From Rubripirellula amarantea (GTDB lineage: Bacteria; Planctomycetota; Planctomycetia; Pirellulales; Pirellulaceae), in NCBI RefSeq assembly GCF_007859865.1, contig NZ_SJPI01000001.1:806001-870000 (forward strand): DNA of 64,000 nt. Direction: 5' to 3'. Below the pieces are notes generated by a model. That model worked only from the letters and a program-made list of their open reading frames with translations, did not search any database and had not been told where the DNA came from. Position 1 is the stretch's first letter. Every line of letters begins with the position of its first letter. A program made the translations under genes and the position numbers. Shown here piece by piece: positions 35,249-44,373 of the stretch.

Positions 35249-37381
35249 TTAACGGTTGGAAACCGTAAGGTGTGGTGGCAAGAGTTCCTCAATCGCGTCG
35301 ATTCGGCGGCTAGCTTCGAGACGCTCGAGCCCCTCAGAGGAATCATGCACGCGATTAAGAATATCGATCGCATGCAATCGCACAGAGTCGCGCACACGTC
35401 CATCAAGACGCTCGGCAACCTTCTCCCATCGCAACGCAACCGAAAGCCAATCTTTCTGGAGATCTGCTACCGCATCGACCTGCTTGATCAGGGATATTTC
35501 TTGGCGAGCAACGCTGGCGATCTTAGGATCGGACGCTTGGTCGAGAAACGATAAACCGTCGCTCCAATTGCGAAGCATCAAACACAAATAACGTCCAAGC
35601 AATGGTGCCTCTTCGGTAGAGGTATCGACCATTGATATCATGCCATCGCGTTCCATCACGCGGCGGTACGATTTGGATAATCGTTCGCAAACCTTCAACG
35701 TATCCGCATTCTGATTCACGACCGAAGCGAGCGAGAAATCACTGGCAAGGGGAAGCGAACGTTGCATTGCGGCATGAATCTGGGCTGCAGCCTCAAGCGA
35801 ATCGTTAGCGAAAACTCGCTCGAACAATTGCACACCTTCGCTTAGATACTGATCATGTTCTTCCGGTAGATTCAAAACCGATTGCAACTGCTCATAAGCG
35901 TCGGCAAGCGATTGATCCGCGTTACGCGAATCAAGCTCAACGGAAATTGCTTCCCGTGATTCAACAACGACCGACTCGGACCCAATTAAATCGGATTCGG
36001 AGCCTTCCATTGGCGTCACAGGTTCTTCAGATTCTTGATCGAACGAATCGAAACCCGCAAACGGATCGGGAAGGTAGTCTCCCTGCATGATCTCGGCGTT
36101 GTCAGAGGCCATGGGGATCTCAAGCGAGTTGTTACGATCAAGCGATCCAACATTTGCGACGCTTGCCAGGTCGTTTTCGCCCGGTGCCGCCGACGAAGAC
36201 TGACTCGAAAGTTGTTTCTCGAGATCAACGATCACATCGGAATTAGATCGATCTGTCGCCAGACCATTTACGGGTACGTTATCCATGGAAGGGCTAGCAA
36301 TGGCTGCGGCCGCTTCGGTGGGGATTTCAGTCGGACCTGGACTTGCAATGACCGGACCTTTTCCTGCAATGACCGGGGCAACCGCAGGATTCATCACGCC
36401 GATGGACAGGGGCGCAGCGGTCGGCGGCGCCGGTTCCTGATGAACGGAAGGTCCAGCGACTTTATCAAGAGGCGCCATTGCGTCATCAGACGCGGATGCG
36501 TCAACCGACGCAAGCATTGGATCACTGAGTTCGCTGGACTCCGTAGCGGACGATGCAGCGTCTAGCACTTCAATGTCTAAAGATTCACGCTCCTGAGCAC
36601 CAACAATGCTTGAATCGATACTCGTTGACACACTAATCGCTGACGCATCAATCGACGTTTTGACAACTTCAGAAACGCCAGATTCGAGCTTTGGTTGCGC
36701 CATCTCGGCGGGGTCTTTACTTTGAAGATTGGTCGACCGGGATTCCAACAGCACGAACGAGACACTTCGGCGTATCGAAGCAACTCCCAATAAACTACCG
36801 ATCAGCAACCCGCCCATCGCAAACGCCAACCAGGGGCCAACCAATCGATGACGGGCTCGTCGAAACTTGCGACTCAGTGGTGACGCAGATAGCAGATCAT
36901 CGTCGCTAAGAGTGATTCGCCAAAGCTCTTCGCTGGAATCATCATCCTCATCACTATCCGAGACTGAATCGAAGCCTGCCTGAAAACTTGATGCCCCATC
37001 GACACGAAAAGCCGACTCCGGTGTGAATCCTGGAGGACGTCCAGCCAACAACAATGCTGACGCTGCCAAGAACTGTTCTTCCGAAAACCGAGTCTTGCCA
37101 GCGACATGCAGTGTGTTCGGCAAAATACGGCCGACGTAGGCTCGTTGGTGCGGATTCGACCGCTGACGAGGATCCATCAATCGGTAGGCGGAGGTAACCA
37201 CGCGAGATAGCTGGCGCTCAACTTGTTCCGATGGCGACGCCAACTGTTGCTCTGCCAAAGTGTGGGCGCTACGTGCGGCCGCGCTACGAATCACACTGAG
37301 GCGAAACTCGTTGGTGCGAACACCTAAACGCCGAAAATCTTCAACGTTTAAGGCAATCGTTTCGGTGGGAGTGGTTGGCAT
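35249..37381 (-). CDS. Large single-pass membrane protein, unknown
   Basis: A 710-aa protein. Residues 1-130 form a helical, probably cytoplasmic domain (HTLAEQQLASPSEQVERQLS, AYRLMDPRQRSNPHQRAYV). An acidic patch DSDEDDD lies near 142-148. One membrane segment is at about 182-203 (LVGPWLAFAMGGLLIGSLLG). A long Ser/Ala/Asp/Glu-rich linker (205-500) and a helical C-terminal domain (about 505-700) follow. I recognise no family. It lies upstream of the AAA/VWA pair on the same strand, 156 nt from the AAA start, and could be its target or anchor (inference). Confidence 0.7.
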   Translation of the reverse strand: MPTTPTETIALNVEDFRRLGVRTNEFRLSVIRSAAARSAHTLAEQQLASPSEQVERQLSRVVTSAYRLMDPRQRSNPHQRAYVGRILPNTLHVAGKTRFSEEQFLAASALLLAGRPPGFTPESAFRVDGASSFQAGFDSVSDSDEDDDSSEELWRITLSDDDLLSASPLSRKFRRARHRLVGPWLAFAMGGLLIGSLLGVASIRRSVSFVLLESRSTNLQSKDPAEMAQPKLESGVSEVVKTSIDASAISVSTSIDSSIVGAQERESLDIEVLDAASSATESSELSDPMLASVDASASDDAMAPLDKVAGPSVHQEPAPPTAAPLSIGVMNPAVAPVIAGKGPVIASPGPTEIPTEAAAAIASPSMDNVPVNGLATDRSNSDVIVDLEKQLSSQSSSAAPGENDLASVANVGSLDRNNSLEIPMASDNAEIMQGDYLPDPFAGFDSFDQESEEPVTPMEGSESDLIGSESVVVESREAISVELDSRNADQSLADAYEQLQSVLNLPEEHDQYLSEGVQLFERVFANDSLEAAAQIHAAMQRSLPLASDFSLASVVNQNADTLKVCERLSKSYRRVMERDGMISMVDTSTEEAPLLGRYLCLMLRNWSDGLSFLDQASDPKIASVARQEISLIKQVDAVADLQKDWLSVALRWEKVAERLDGRVRDSVRLHAIDILNRVHDSSEGLERLEASRRIDAIEELLPPHLTVSNR

Positions 37382-37768
37382 CTTGAGCGGAGAACTTCTG
37401 AACCTGTGAGACGTTTGCTAGGCTCAAAAATTCCTCAACAAGGGCGGAGAAACGTGAAGGTGAGAAAATGTAGGTAGGAGCAAAGCTGCCGAATTCCATC
37501 GTGCAGGCTGCCCCTAGTATCGCACGATCGAGGGTACAGACACGATTTTCTTATGTCGGGAAACATAAATCCAGCGGGAAAAACAATGCTGAGGAGATAG
37601 ACGCCCGTACGGCTGGGCTAATGGTGTCCGAGGTGATGAATTTTCTGAAGCATTGCAATAACTAACCCCACAAGAGGAGTAAAACGCCTCCTTCAAGCCT
37701 CAGAATTGCAAGCAATAAAACCGCTTTCACCGAACGATCACACCATTTCCAATGATCGCAACGCCGAA
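37382..37768. other. 387-bp gene-free stretch
   Basis: Small hairpins are present: TTATGT/ACATAA with a 6-nt loop near 37550-37568, and AGGAG/CTCCT near 37674-37694. Neither has a T-run. No gene or RNA was recognised. It must hold the end signal of the hydrolase operon and the promoter of the 710-aa protein. Confidence 0.35.
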
Positions 37769-40189
37769 TCAAGGGATGGTAATTTCCAACCAAACTGCTC
37801 GTTTGCGATCTGCTCGACGTCGCGCGTCCTCGAGGATGGTTTCGAGATTTCCATCGTAGTTGTGCCGGATTGTTCGTGATCCGTAATGAACAACGATCTC
37901 ACGATTCAGATCGAGCCCGGCCTGAGGACGAAGCAGCAATCGCACTCGATCCGCCGGTGCCTTGAACCTGATTTGGTTGCCCTCGTTGATTGTTCCTTCA
38001 ACTGGCTTCGATCGAATTTTAGGTGCGTCGTCCCACAGGATCGGATCGATTGCGGTGCCGGGCTTCAAATCTAATAACTCCACCCACCAAAAAAACTGGT
38101 CGCCCTGGCGGATCATGTTTGCTTCAAATTCTCGAGGTATCGGTCGTCGCACATGGGCCGAACTCGACATCCACTCAAAGAACCTGGGCGTCTCCTCATA
38201 GAAGTACTCACGCCCTCGGCCCCGATACATCACCACCAATGCATCGTGCTTGTACGACATGTAATCGTCCATGATGCCGCCGCTTGCCCGGCTTCCGTCG
38301 AGTTCCCCCATCACGAGATACATCGGCACGTATCGCGAATTGGGCTCGTAGTGATGAACCGTTTTGTCCGGCGTGGCACTAATTGCAATCAAGCCAGCCC
38401 AAAGATCAGGATGAGCAAGGGCAATGTCCCATGCGGCCGTTCCACCTTCACCTTGGCCAGCCAGAAACACTCGATCGGAATCTATCGAACATCGCCTCAT
38501 TGCATCTCGCATTGCCGCCAACACTCGTTCATGTTCGGCGGGCGTGTACTCGTACCGGCGTTGAGCAGGCCGACTCCAACGTGGTGCGACGACGATGAAC
38601 CCATGACGCGAAGCGTGACCAAGCCGAGATGCTAATCCACCTTCGGCTTGCTCGTCATTCAACTGATCGTCTAGTTGTTGCGTGACAGACCCGACACCTC
38701 CCGACCACCAATCAATCTGTGCGGCGTGATCACTTCTCGCCGGATGCAGCGCAATGAGGCACGGGTAAGATCGAAGCGGATTGTATTCTGGAGGTAACTG
38801 AATCACATACTCGGCAAGATCAGTTTGCACCGAATGCATGCCTTCCACACGATCACTCGCCGACCCTTCGGGCCACGATCGCGTGGGCACAAGCAATGGC
38901 AACATCTTATCGATGTACTCTGCCTGAGCCCCTTCTAAACTCCTAAGTTGATCCAGGATCGCTTGGTGTCGATTTCGATCGTCGGTCCCCAAGTAATCGG
39001 CAACCAAGTCGCGAACCTGAACCAAAGACGTCACCACGCTAAGGTTTTGCTCGCCTGCCCCCGCCCCCATCAACCAACCCGAAATCGCCAACGCAACGCG
39101 GTTGTCCAAAGCAATTGTTTCGGACTCACCCAATCGTGAGTAATCACTCAGTCGCGACAGAGTATCGGCGGATAATCCCTCGCTGATCTCTTGCACAATT
39201 GCCTTCAGCTTTCCTTGATCTGCGGCGGCAAGCTGTGCGACCTGTTCGGTCAGCAGCCCGGTCAACCGTGCTGCTTCGAGTCCAGAGGTCTCAATTTCTT
39301 TGCGTGCATCCTGAACTTGCAAACGAGTGATTCGCCCAACATCTTTGACCGGGAAGTTATCGAGGATGCGGGCCGCCAACCGATGCTGCCCCGCTTTATT
39401 TCGGATTTTCGCTTCATCCAAAAGTTGAGATGCCTGCCGCTCGGTAAGAGCAAGAACCTGCTTCGGCAGATCTGTTTCTTCAGGAAAATCAATGATCGTT
39501 TGCTGCAACGCTCGTTTTGCATCGCCGAACCGATCAGCAGAAATGTAAAACCGCACGATCTCTAATCGCGCATTCAAGTCGGTTTCATCAAACTGCGTTT
39601 TGAAGAACGCATCCAACGTGCTGGAGTCCATTGTGCTGGTGGCAACACGCATTTCCCAAAGCAAAGACGGTTGTCCTTGGGGAGGCTTAAGTGCCGACAA
39701 GACTGCGTACCGCGGGTTAAGTTCCGTGATGCCCTGGATGACTTTTACCGGGCCCGTCGGCCCGCGAATTTGCAACAACCGACGCCCGAATTCATTGAAG
39801 GGCGATACACCGAGCACGCTGCCCAATCCGCCCACCGATTTTCCGCCTAAAGGGATTGGCTGCCAAAAGTCGATCCGTTGATCCAGATTCGGTTTGTCGA
39901 TCGGAGGCACGGACACCATTCCTTTGCCATGGAAATAATGTCGTCGCAATCCATCCTCGATCAGCCAGATAGGCCGCGAAGTGAGCTGGGTGGTCGTGGA
40001 CGCGCCAAAGCCCTCCTTTAGCGTTGCGATCTCGGCCTTTGACCCAATCACAACCATGCCGTTCTGCAATTGAAAAACCTGCTCGGTGTAAGCCGGCTTA
40101 ACCATCATGAGCACAAGCATGAATCCGAAAAGCGTCGGGCATCGCTTGAGCATTAGACTTCGATCGAGAATACCTCGGGGATTATTCAT
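37769..40189 (-). CDS. Exported alpha/beta hydrolase-fold protein without nucleophile Ser
   Basis: An 806-aa protein with a hydrophobic export signal at about residues 12-35 (MLKRCPTLFGFMLVLMMV). Residues 36-200 are a beta-rich domain and 200-440 are helical. An esterase/peptidase-like alpha/beta hydrolase domain (about 470-700) has NPLRSYPCLIALHPARSD, HGFIVVAPRW and RVFLAGQGEGGTAAWDIALA. The nucleophile elbow normally reads G-x-S-x-G; here it is G-Q-G-E-G, so Ser is absent. A Cys- or Ser-independent activity, or a pure binding role, is possible. The ATG overlaps the anti-sigma stop by 4 nt, so the two are translationally coupled. Confidence 0.82.
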   Translation of the reverse strand: MNNPRGILDRSLMLKRCPTLFGFMLVLMMVKPAYTEQVFQLQNGMVVIGSKAEIATLKEGFGASTTTQLTSRPIWLIEDGLRRHYFHGKGMVSVPPIDKPNLDQRIDFWQPIPLGGKSVGGLGSVLGVSPFNEFGRRLLQIRGPTGPVKVIQGITELNPRYAVLSALKPPQGQPSLLWEMRVATSTMDSSTLDAFFKTQFDETDLNARLEIVRFYISADRFGDAKRALQQTIIDFPEETDLPKQVLALTERQASQLLDEAKIRNKAGQHRLAARILDNFPVKDVGRITRLQVQDARKEIETSGLEAARLTGLLTEQVAQLAAADQGKLKAIVQEISEGLSADTLSRLSDYSRLGESETIALDNRVALAISGWLMGAGAGEQNLSVVTSLVQVRDLVADYLGTDDRNRHQAILDQLRSLEGAQAEYIDKMLPLLVPTRSWPEGSASDRVEGMHSVQTDLAEYVIQLPPEYNPLRSYPCLIALHPARSDHAAQIDWWSGGVGSVTQQLDDQLNDEQAEGGLASRLGHASRHGFIVVAPRWSRPAQRRYEYTPAEHERVLAAMRDAMRRCSIDSDRVFLAGQGEGGTAAWDIALAHPDLWAGLIAISATPDKTVHHYEPNSRYVPMYLVMGELDGSRASGGIMDDYMSYKHDALVVMYRGRGREYFYEETPRFFEWMSSSAHVRRPIPREFEANMIRQGDQFFWWVELLDLKPGTAIDPILWDDAPKIRSKPVEGTINEGNQIRFKAPADRVRLLLRPQAGLDLNREIVVHYGSRTIRHNYDGNLETILEDARRRADRKRAVWLEITIP

Positions 40190-41076
40190 GATGTTCGATC
40201 CCCGCGACCGCCAGCTAAAATTTTCACAGCCCGACGAAGCGAACGACCAATGGGCGCCACACCTTCACGGACGGATTCTACCGCTGGCATGGTTTGGTCG
40301 ATCCAGTGCTTAGCATCCACCCAAGACTCAGTTCCCATCGGATTCCACAACGATGTGGATTCCGAATGAGCCACGGCTGCGATTCCAAGCGCCGGCATAC
40401 TTGATGCGGCAGAAAGCTTAGACACCGAGGCCCCTTTCGACGAAACAACCGCTTGCTGATTACTATGCAGTCTTTGAACTGGAACACTCCGTGGAACCAA
40501 GACACTTCGCGCATCAATGCGATTGAGTTCAACGCCTTGGAGTTCACTCTCGTTCACACCGATGGGATCAAACGGTGAAGCAGCCAGGTCAGGGCTAACG
40601 AGGCTACCTTCTCTTTGCGATGGATCGTCCCCACCAGGCCGCGAGTGTACAGGCAACATTTCGTCTGACGTTTCGATTTGCAGCTTCGCGATATTTGTTG
40701 TTGAGCGTGACTGATGAAATTGAATCATCGCCCACATGATTGTCGCAGCGACCGCCATGGTCGCAATCGTCCGACGCGACCTACGTGGTTGAGCTGGCGT
40801 GCTTATTCGCTGCGTTACGTTTGGGTCGTCCACAATATGTTTGCGAGAAGCAGAGTTGCCAAAAACGGGGTCGTCCGAAAATTGCTCTGAACGAAAGGCG
40901 ACGGCGTCGAGTTGGCAAACCATTGAGAAACGTGCGCCACAACCCGCACACAACTGAGCGTGGCCGCACAACTCCGCATTTTGACTTGGCGATTTTCGCT
41001 GGTCGAGAACATCGTTCAGAAGCTCGGCAAATTGATCGCAACTCATGTTATCGATGGTGGGGTCACTATCGCTCAT
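40186..41076 (-). CDS. Zinc anti-sigma factor, membrane-bound
   Basis: A 296-aa protein from the ATG at 41076, which overlaps the sigma stop by 4 nt (ATGA). The N-terminus has the ZAS motif H-x3-C-x2-C (His39, Cys43, Cys46, in CGHAQLCAGCGARF). A membrane segment near 106-121 (RTIATMAVAATIMWAMIQF) separates it from a 170-residue outer Ser/Val-rich region. Family role: hold the ECF sigma factor until a signal is received. An open frame further upstream (41148) lies inside the sigma gene and is rejected. Confidence 0.88.
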   Translation of the reverse strand: MSDSDPTIDNMSCDQFAELLNDVLDQRKSPSQNAELCGHAQLCAGCGARFSMVCQLDAVAFRSEQFSDDPVFGNSASRKHIVDDPNVTQRISTPAQPRRSRRTIATMAVAATIMWAMIQFHQSRSTTNIAKLQIETSDEMLPVHSRPGGDDPSQREGSLVSPDLAASPFDPIGVNESELQGVELNRIDARSVLVPRSVPVQRLHSNQQAVVSSKGASVSKLSAASSMPALGIAAVAHSESTSLWNPMGTESWVDAKHWIDQTMPAVESVREGVAPIGRSLRRAVKILAGGRGDRTS

Positions 41077-41681
41077 ACGTTGACCTCCCGATTCGACAAC
41101 GAAGACCTTGATGGCTGAGCGGGTTGTCGCCCAATGACTTCGCGACATCGCAGGTGATCAATGATCTGCAAACGTGCACGATGAACCCAGGTCTTTACGG
41201 TACCGATAGGATGCCCCATCGATTCGGCAATTTGCTCGTAGGAACTTTGCTGGTGGTGGAAGAGCTCAAACGCAATCCGATGATTCGCGGGTAGGATCGT
41301 CATCGCCAATTTCAGCTCTTCACTGAGCTGCTCCGCTGCACGAGCTTCATTCTCGATGTCGGCGGTCGGCTCGATCACTGGTGTTAGCGAACGAAATTGC
41401 CGCCTAGCAGCCAGGAAACTACGACACCGATTCCCAGCGATCGTCACGATCCAGGGCTCAATTGGCAAACGTTGATCCCAGTGATCAAAATACCGAATGA
41501 TGCGTGAGAAGGTCTCTTGCGTAACGTCCTCGGCATCTTGCTGATGACCGAGGAATCGCAGACAGACCCGGAAGATCAACGAATGATAGCGGTCCGCGAG
41601 AACGGCTAGCATCTCGCGTTCGTCACTTGGCAGAAGGTTCGCAGGGAGCAATGTTGCGTCGATGGATTTGGAATGCTCCAT
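41073..41681 (-). CDS. ECF-type RNA polymerase sigma factor
   Basis: A 202-aa sigma-70 family protein of the extracytoplasmic-function class. Region 2 is at about 25-90 (LIFRVCLRFLGHQQDAEDVT, QETFSRIIRYFD). Region 4 is at about 130-185 (LPANHRIAFELFHHQQSSYE, QIAESMGHPIGTVKTWVHRAR), a helix-turn-helix that binds the -35 element. It is first in the operon with the anti-sigma factor and the hydrolase, so it probably controls its own operon and an envelope-linked regulon. Confidence 0.95.
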   Translation of the reverse strand: MEHSKSIDATLLPANLLPSDEREMLAVLADRYHSLIFRVCLRFLGHQQDAEDVTQETFSRIIRYFDHWDQRLPIEPWIVTIAGNRCRSFLAARRQFRSLTPVIEPTADIENEARAAEQLSEELKLAMTILPANHRIAFELFHHQQSSYEQIAESMGHPIGTVKTWVHRARLQIIDHLRCREVIGRQPAQPSRSSLSNREVNV

Positions 41682-41803
41682 GAATCATCTCGCAAGTGAG
41701 GTGGGGTACTGAGGACTGCGTTAGCTCTCGTCGAACAACGTAGCAGACATCCCGATCACCAAATTTATCTAAATTTCCGCGAATGCGAAGATAAAGGTTG
41801 AAG

Positions 41804-42481
41804 CTATCGACCGCTAAAAAACCGCTTCAGGGCGTTGTCCGCTGCATCACGAGAATTATCGGTCATCGCCTTCTTCAGTCCATCAGGCAATTTACCCGGT
41901 TTCTTCTTTTCAGGACGTTTGCGTACGGTGCTATCGTCAGAGTCCTCAACCGATAACTCAGTGCTGTCGCCCCCGGATGATGATTCTTCCATCTGGTCCA
42001 TGCGGAATTGCCGCGTCTCGGGATCCGACAATTTGCGGACACGATCGATTTGATCCGCTTCGTCTAGCCACGAGCTAACGTCGACCGCTTCAAACTTACT
42101 ATCCTGAGAACCAGCCTCTACCATCCGCGATGCAGCGTCACCAACGTCTGCGACTTCAGGCTTCTTGGCGGCTTGCAGTCCATGTTCGATCAGAACTTCA
42201 AAGTTGAGCTTGCCGATTCTTAGTTGGTCACCAGCCTTAAGCACCTTGGCTTTATCAACTGGCAATCGCTGATCATTAACAAAAGTGCCGTTGCGACTCT
42301 TCAAGTCTTGGACCAAGACACGATTGTCTTTCAAAACGATGATGCAGTGCTTGCGACTAACGGATTCACTCTTGGGACGAAGCTGACACGACTCGCTTCG
42401 GCCAATGAGGAATTTCTCGCTAGAGATTGCAATCTCTTTACCTTCATGGCTGCCCGTTTGGACCTTGAGCTTTACCTGCAT
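41804..42481 (-). CDS. FHA-domain protein
   Basis: A 225-aa protein. A forkhead-associated domain spans residues 1-98 with the phosphothreonine-binding residues in GRSE (27-30), SRKH (42-45) and NGTFVN (64-69). The remainder is low complexity, Ser/Asp/Glu-rich then Lys-rich (KRPEKKKPGKLPDGLKKAM), with no other domain seen. It likely binds phosphorylated partners of a Ser/Thr kinase. AAGGTGAT just before the ATG can serve as ribosome-binding site. Confidence 0.9.
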   Translation of the reverse strand: MQVKLKVQTGSHEGKEIAISSEKFLIGRSESCQLRPKSESVSRKHCIIVLKDNRVLVQDLKSRNGTFVNDQRLPVDKAKVLKAGDQLRIGKLNFEVLIEHGLQAAKKPEVADVGDAASRMVEAGSQDSKFEAVDVSSWLDEADQIDRVRKLSDPETRQFRMDQMEESSSGGDSTELSVEDSDDSTVRKRPEKKKPGKLPDGLKKAMTDNSRDAADNALKRFFSGR

Positions 42482-42888
42482 GGATCACCTTGAAGAGATT
42501 TGACGAGCGATTGATATAAACTTGGATGCGACGATGTGACTTGCAGGCCCACATCCATCGGCGAATATTTGGCTACGAACGAGCACACGTTCACGGACGA
42601 ACATACTGCGAATGATGTGCCGGAAGTAGGCGGTCCCTTGGGGGGCTTGACCCGACCACAATCTATCCTCGCTAAGACGCTCCGCGTCCATGTACGAACA
42701 CCAAATTAGGACTTAAGACAAGCTGAATCTTTCAGGGTTAATTATCGGCAGTACCGAATCGCATCGCCTCTATTCTACGCACAATTTTGAGTGAGAGAAT
42801 GCCGATCCGGCAAGTTCAACGGCATCTTATACCACCTTGGGCAATTTTAAAGCGACTTAACCACCCACCAGAGGCATAAACGAGTCAT
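42482..42888. other. 407-bp gene-free stretch upstream of the FHA gene
   Basis: I looked for tRNA and structured RNA and saw only weak hairpins, such as CTGAA/TTCAG around 42723-42735. Open frames here are short and lack coding character. It should contain the FHA gene promoter. Confidence 0.35.
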
Positions 42889-43839
42889 CTAGCGACGATG
42901 CATCCAAGCGTCGCTACCAAATCGCTCATCCGCAATCTCAGCCATTCGGGCAAGTTCATCTTGAGTTGGTTGTGATGCCACCAAGTTCAGATTGAGCTCT
43001 TGCCCCAACTGATCTGCGATAGGCGAAATCAGTTCTCGAGGGACGCCAACCTTTGCCCCCAGATCTCGGATACCTGGTAACTCTGGAGCAAGCGAACTAG
43101 CACGCACGAGCAAACTTCCATGCTGCAGTACAGAAACCCGCCCACGTCGCTGCGCGCTACCGAGCACTTTGTAGCCGGCGACAATCAAGTCCTGCTCGGT
43201 CCGACGTTGAAAGCAGAGGAAAGGCTGGTCCCGACGGGCTTGCCCATCTGTGTTGGAAGCAAGTGCAGTTCGCGTGCGGTGATAGGCCGCTGAGTGATAA
43301 AAGGGAATCGCAGTTACTCCGATTCCGGATAGGACGTTGGCTATCACGCGATGGACTTTTTGATACAGCTCTGCATCTGCACCACGTCGACTATCAACAT
43401 TTCGAACGACCAGACTGTAGGTCAATTCGTGTTCATGCAAAATCGCACCACCACCCGAAGCGCGACGAACACAAGCCGCCGATTGACTGGGGACGTGCTG
43501 ACCACGCTGGTCGTAAGCCTGGAAATATCCCAGCGAAAGTGTGGGGACCTTCCAAGTGTAAAATCGTAAGCACGCGGCAGGTGCGGCTAATTCATTTTCA
43601 ACAACCGCGTCGCGGTGCGTCGGATGACCGTCCTCATGAACACCACATTCAGAATCATCACTGCGTCCTGAGTCACCACGTTCCGATGAGCCAACACGTT
43701 CCGATGAGTCAACACTTTGTCCAGAATTGACAGCACCAAGCCGATCCATCGACTCTAGCAAGGCTTGGTCCAACGCCATGTTATCGGCTGGAGCCATCGG
43801 CTCGGAAACAATCAAACGCCCCCAGGATTGATTCGTCAC
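42889..43839 (-). CDS. Lipoate-protein ligase A / octanoyltransferase-like protein
   Basis: A 316-aa protein from GTG 43839, two bases after the gcvH stop; GTG 43860 is an alternative with a 19-nt overlap. Family features: PADNMALDQALLE, then RRASGGGAILHEHELTYSLV (the RRxSGGG block), then VAGYKVLGSAQRRGRVSVLQ with the conserved Lys, and LQHGSLLV. It attaches lipoyl or octanoyl groups to carrier proteins, most likely GcvH next door. LplA and LipM types cannot be separated by eye. A Ser/Asp/Glu/Arg-rich insert (about residues 37-75) with duplicated 18-bp units interrupts the N-terminal part. Confidence 0.85.
   Translation of the reverse strand: MTNQSWGRLIVSEPMAPADNMALDQALLESMDRLGAVNSGQSVDSSERVGSSERGDSGRSDDSECGVHEDGHPTHRDAVVENELAAPAACLRFYTWKVPTLSLGYFQAYDQRGQHVPSQSAACVRRASGGGAILHEHELTYSLVVRNVDSRRGADAELYQKVHRVIANVLSGIGVTAIPFYHSAAYHRTRTALASNTDGQARRDQPFLCFQRRTEQDLIVAGYKVLGSAQRRGRVSVLQHGSLLVRASSLAPELPGIRDLGAKVGVPRELISPIADQLGQELNLNLVASQPTQDELARMAEIADERFGSDAWMHRR
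43678..43713. repeat. Two 18-bp units in the ligase insert
   Basis: ACGTTCCGATGAGCCAAC at 43678-43695 is followed directly by a copy with one change at 43696-43713. It keeps frame and encodes SSERG and SSERV, part of a disordered insert not expected in this enzyme family. Confidence 0.85.
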
Positions 43840-43841
43840 TT

Positions 43842-44237
43842 TCAGCCCGAAGCAGCGCACTGTTTTTCATAAGCAGCGTGATCGAGCAGTTTCTCACGCC
43901 CAGCATCGCCATCCACTTTGACTCGAATGATCCAACCAAAGTCGTATGGATCATCGTTAAGTTGCTCAAGCGAATCAGGTAGTCCTTCGTGGACTTCCAC
44001 AACGGTGCCACTGACGGGACTGTAAAGCGGGCTGACTGCTTTGACCGATTCGACTTCACCAAATTCATCGCCGAACTCAAGCACTTTGCCTACTTCTGGC
44101 AAATCCATGTAGACCAAATCGTTGAGCTGTTCGATGGCAAACGCAGAAATCCCGATCGTGGCGATTCCATCCTCACCAGCAAGGTCCAACCATTCATGCG
44201 TTTGAGCGTAGAGCAACTTTGACGGATCACGAGACAT
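43842..44237 (-). CDS. gcvH: Glycine cleavage system H protein
   Basis: A 131-aa protein from the ATG at 44237 (the frame opens further, to 44312, but MSRDPSKLLYAQTHEWL is the normal beginning). The lipoyl domain shows THEWL near the N-terminus, FGEVESVKAVSPLYSPVSGT with Lys66 as lipoylation site, and WIIRVKV near the end. It shuttles the aminomethyl group between P, T and L proteins. It lies 136 nt after gcvT. Confidence 0.96.
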   Translation of the reverse strand: MSRDPSKLLYAQTHEWLDLAGEDGIATIGISAFAIEQLNDLVYMDLPEVGKVLEFGDEFGEVESVKAVSPLYSPVSGTVVEVHEGLPDSLEQLNDDPYDFGWIIRVKVDGDAGREKLLDHAAYEKQCAASG

Positions 44238-44373
44238 GAACGTTTCCTCGGGGGCGAAGTTCACAAGATGAAAACTGAAACAGACAACAACGATGAGCTT
44301 ACCAAGATTCACTGACCTTCAAAAGAACGCCACCCCAGCTTGGATTTGCTGTCGCGTTTGCCACTGGGACCAC

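Noticed and set aside
42482-42888. Possible tRNA or small RNA gene in the 407-bp gap
   Set aside because: No cloverleaf, T-loop motif or strong stem was found by eye.
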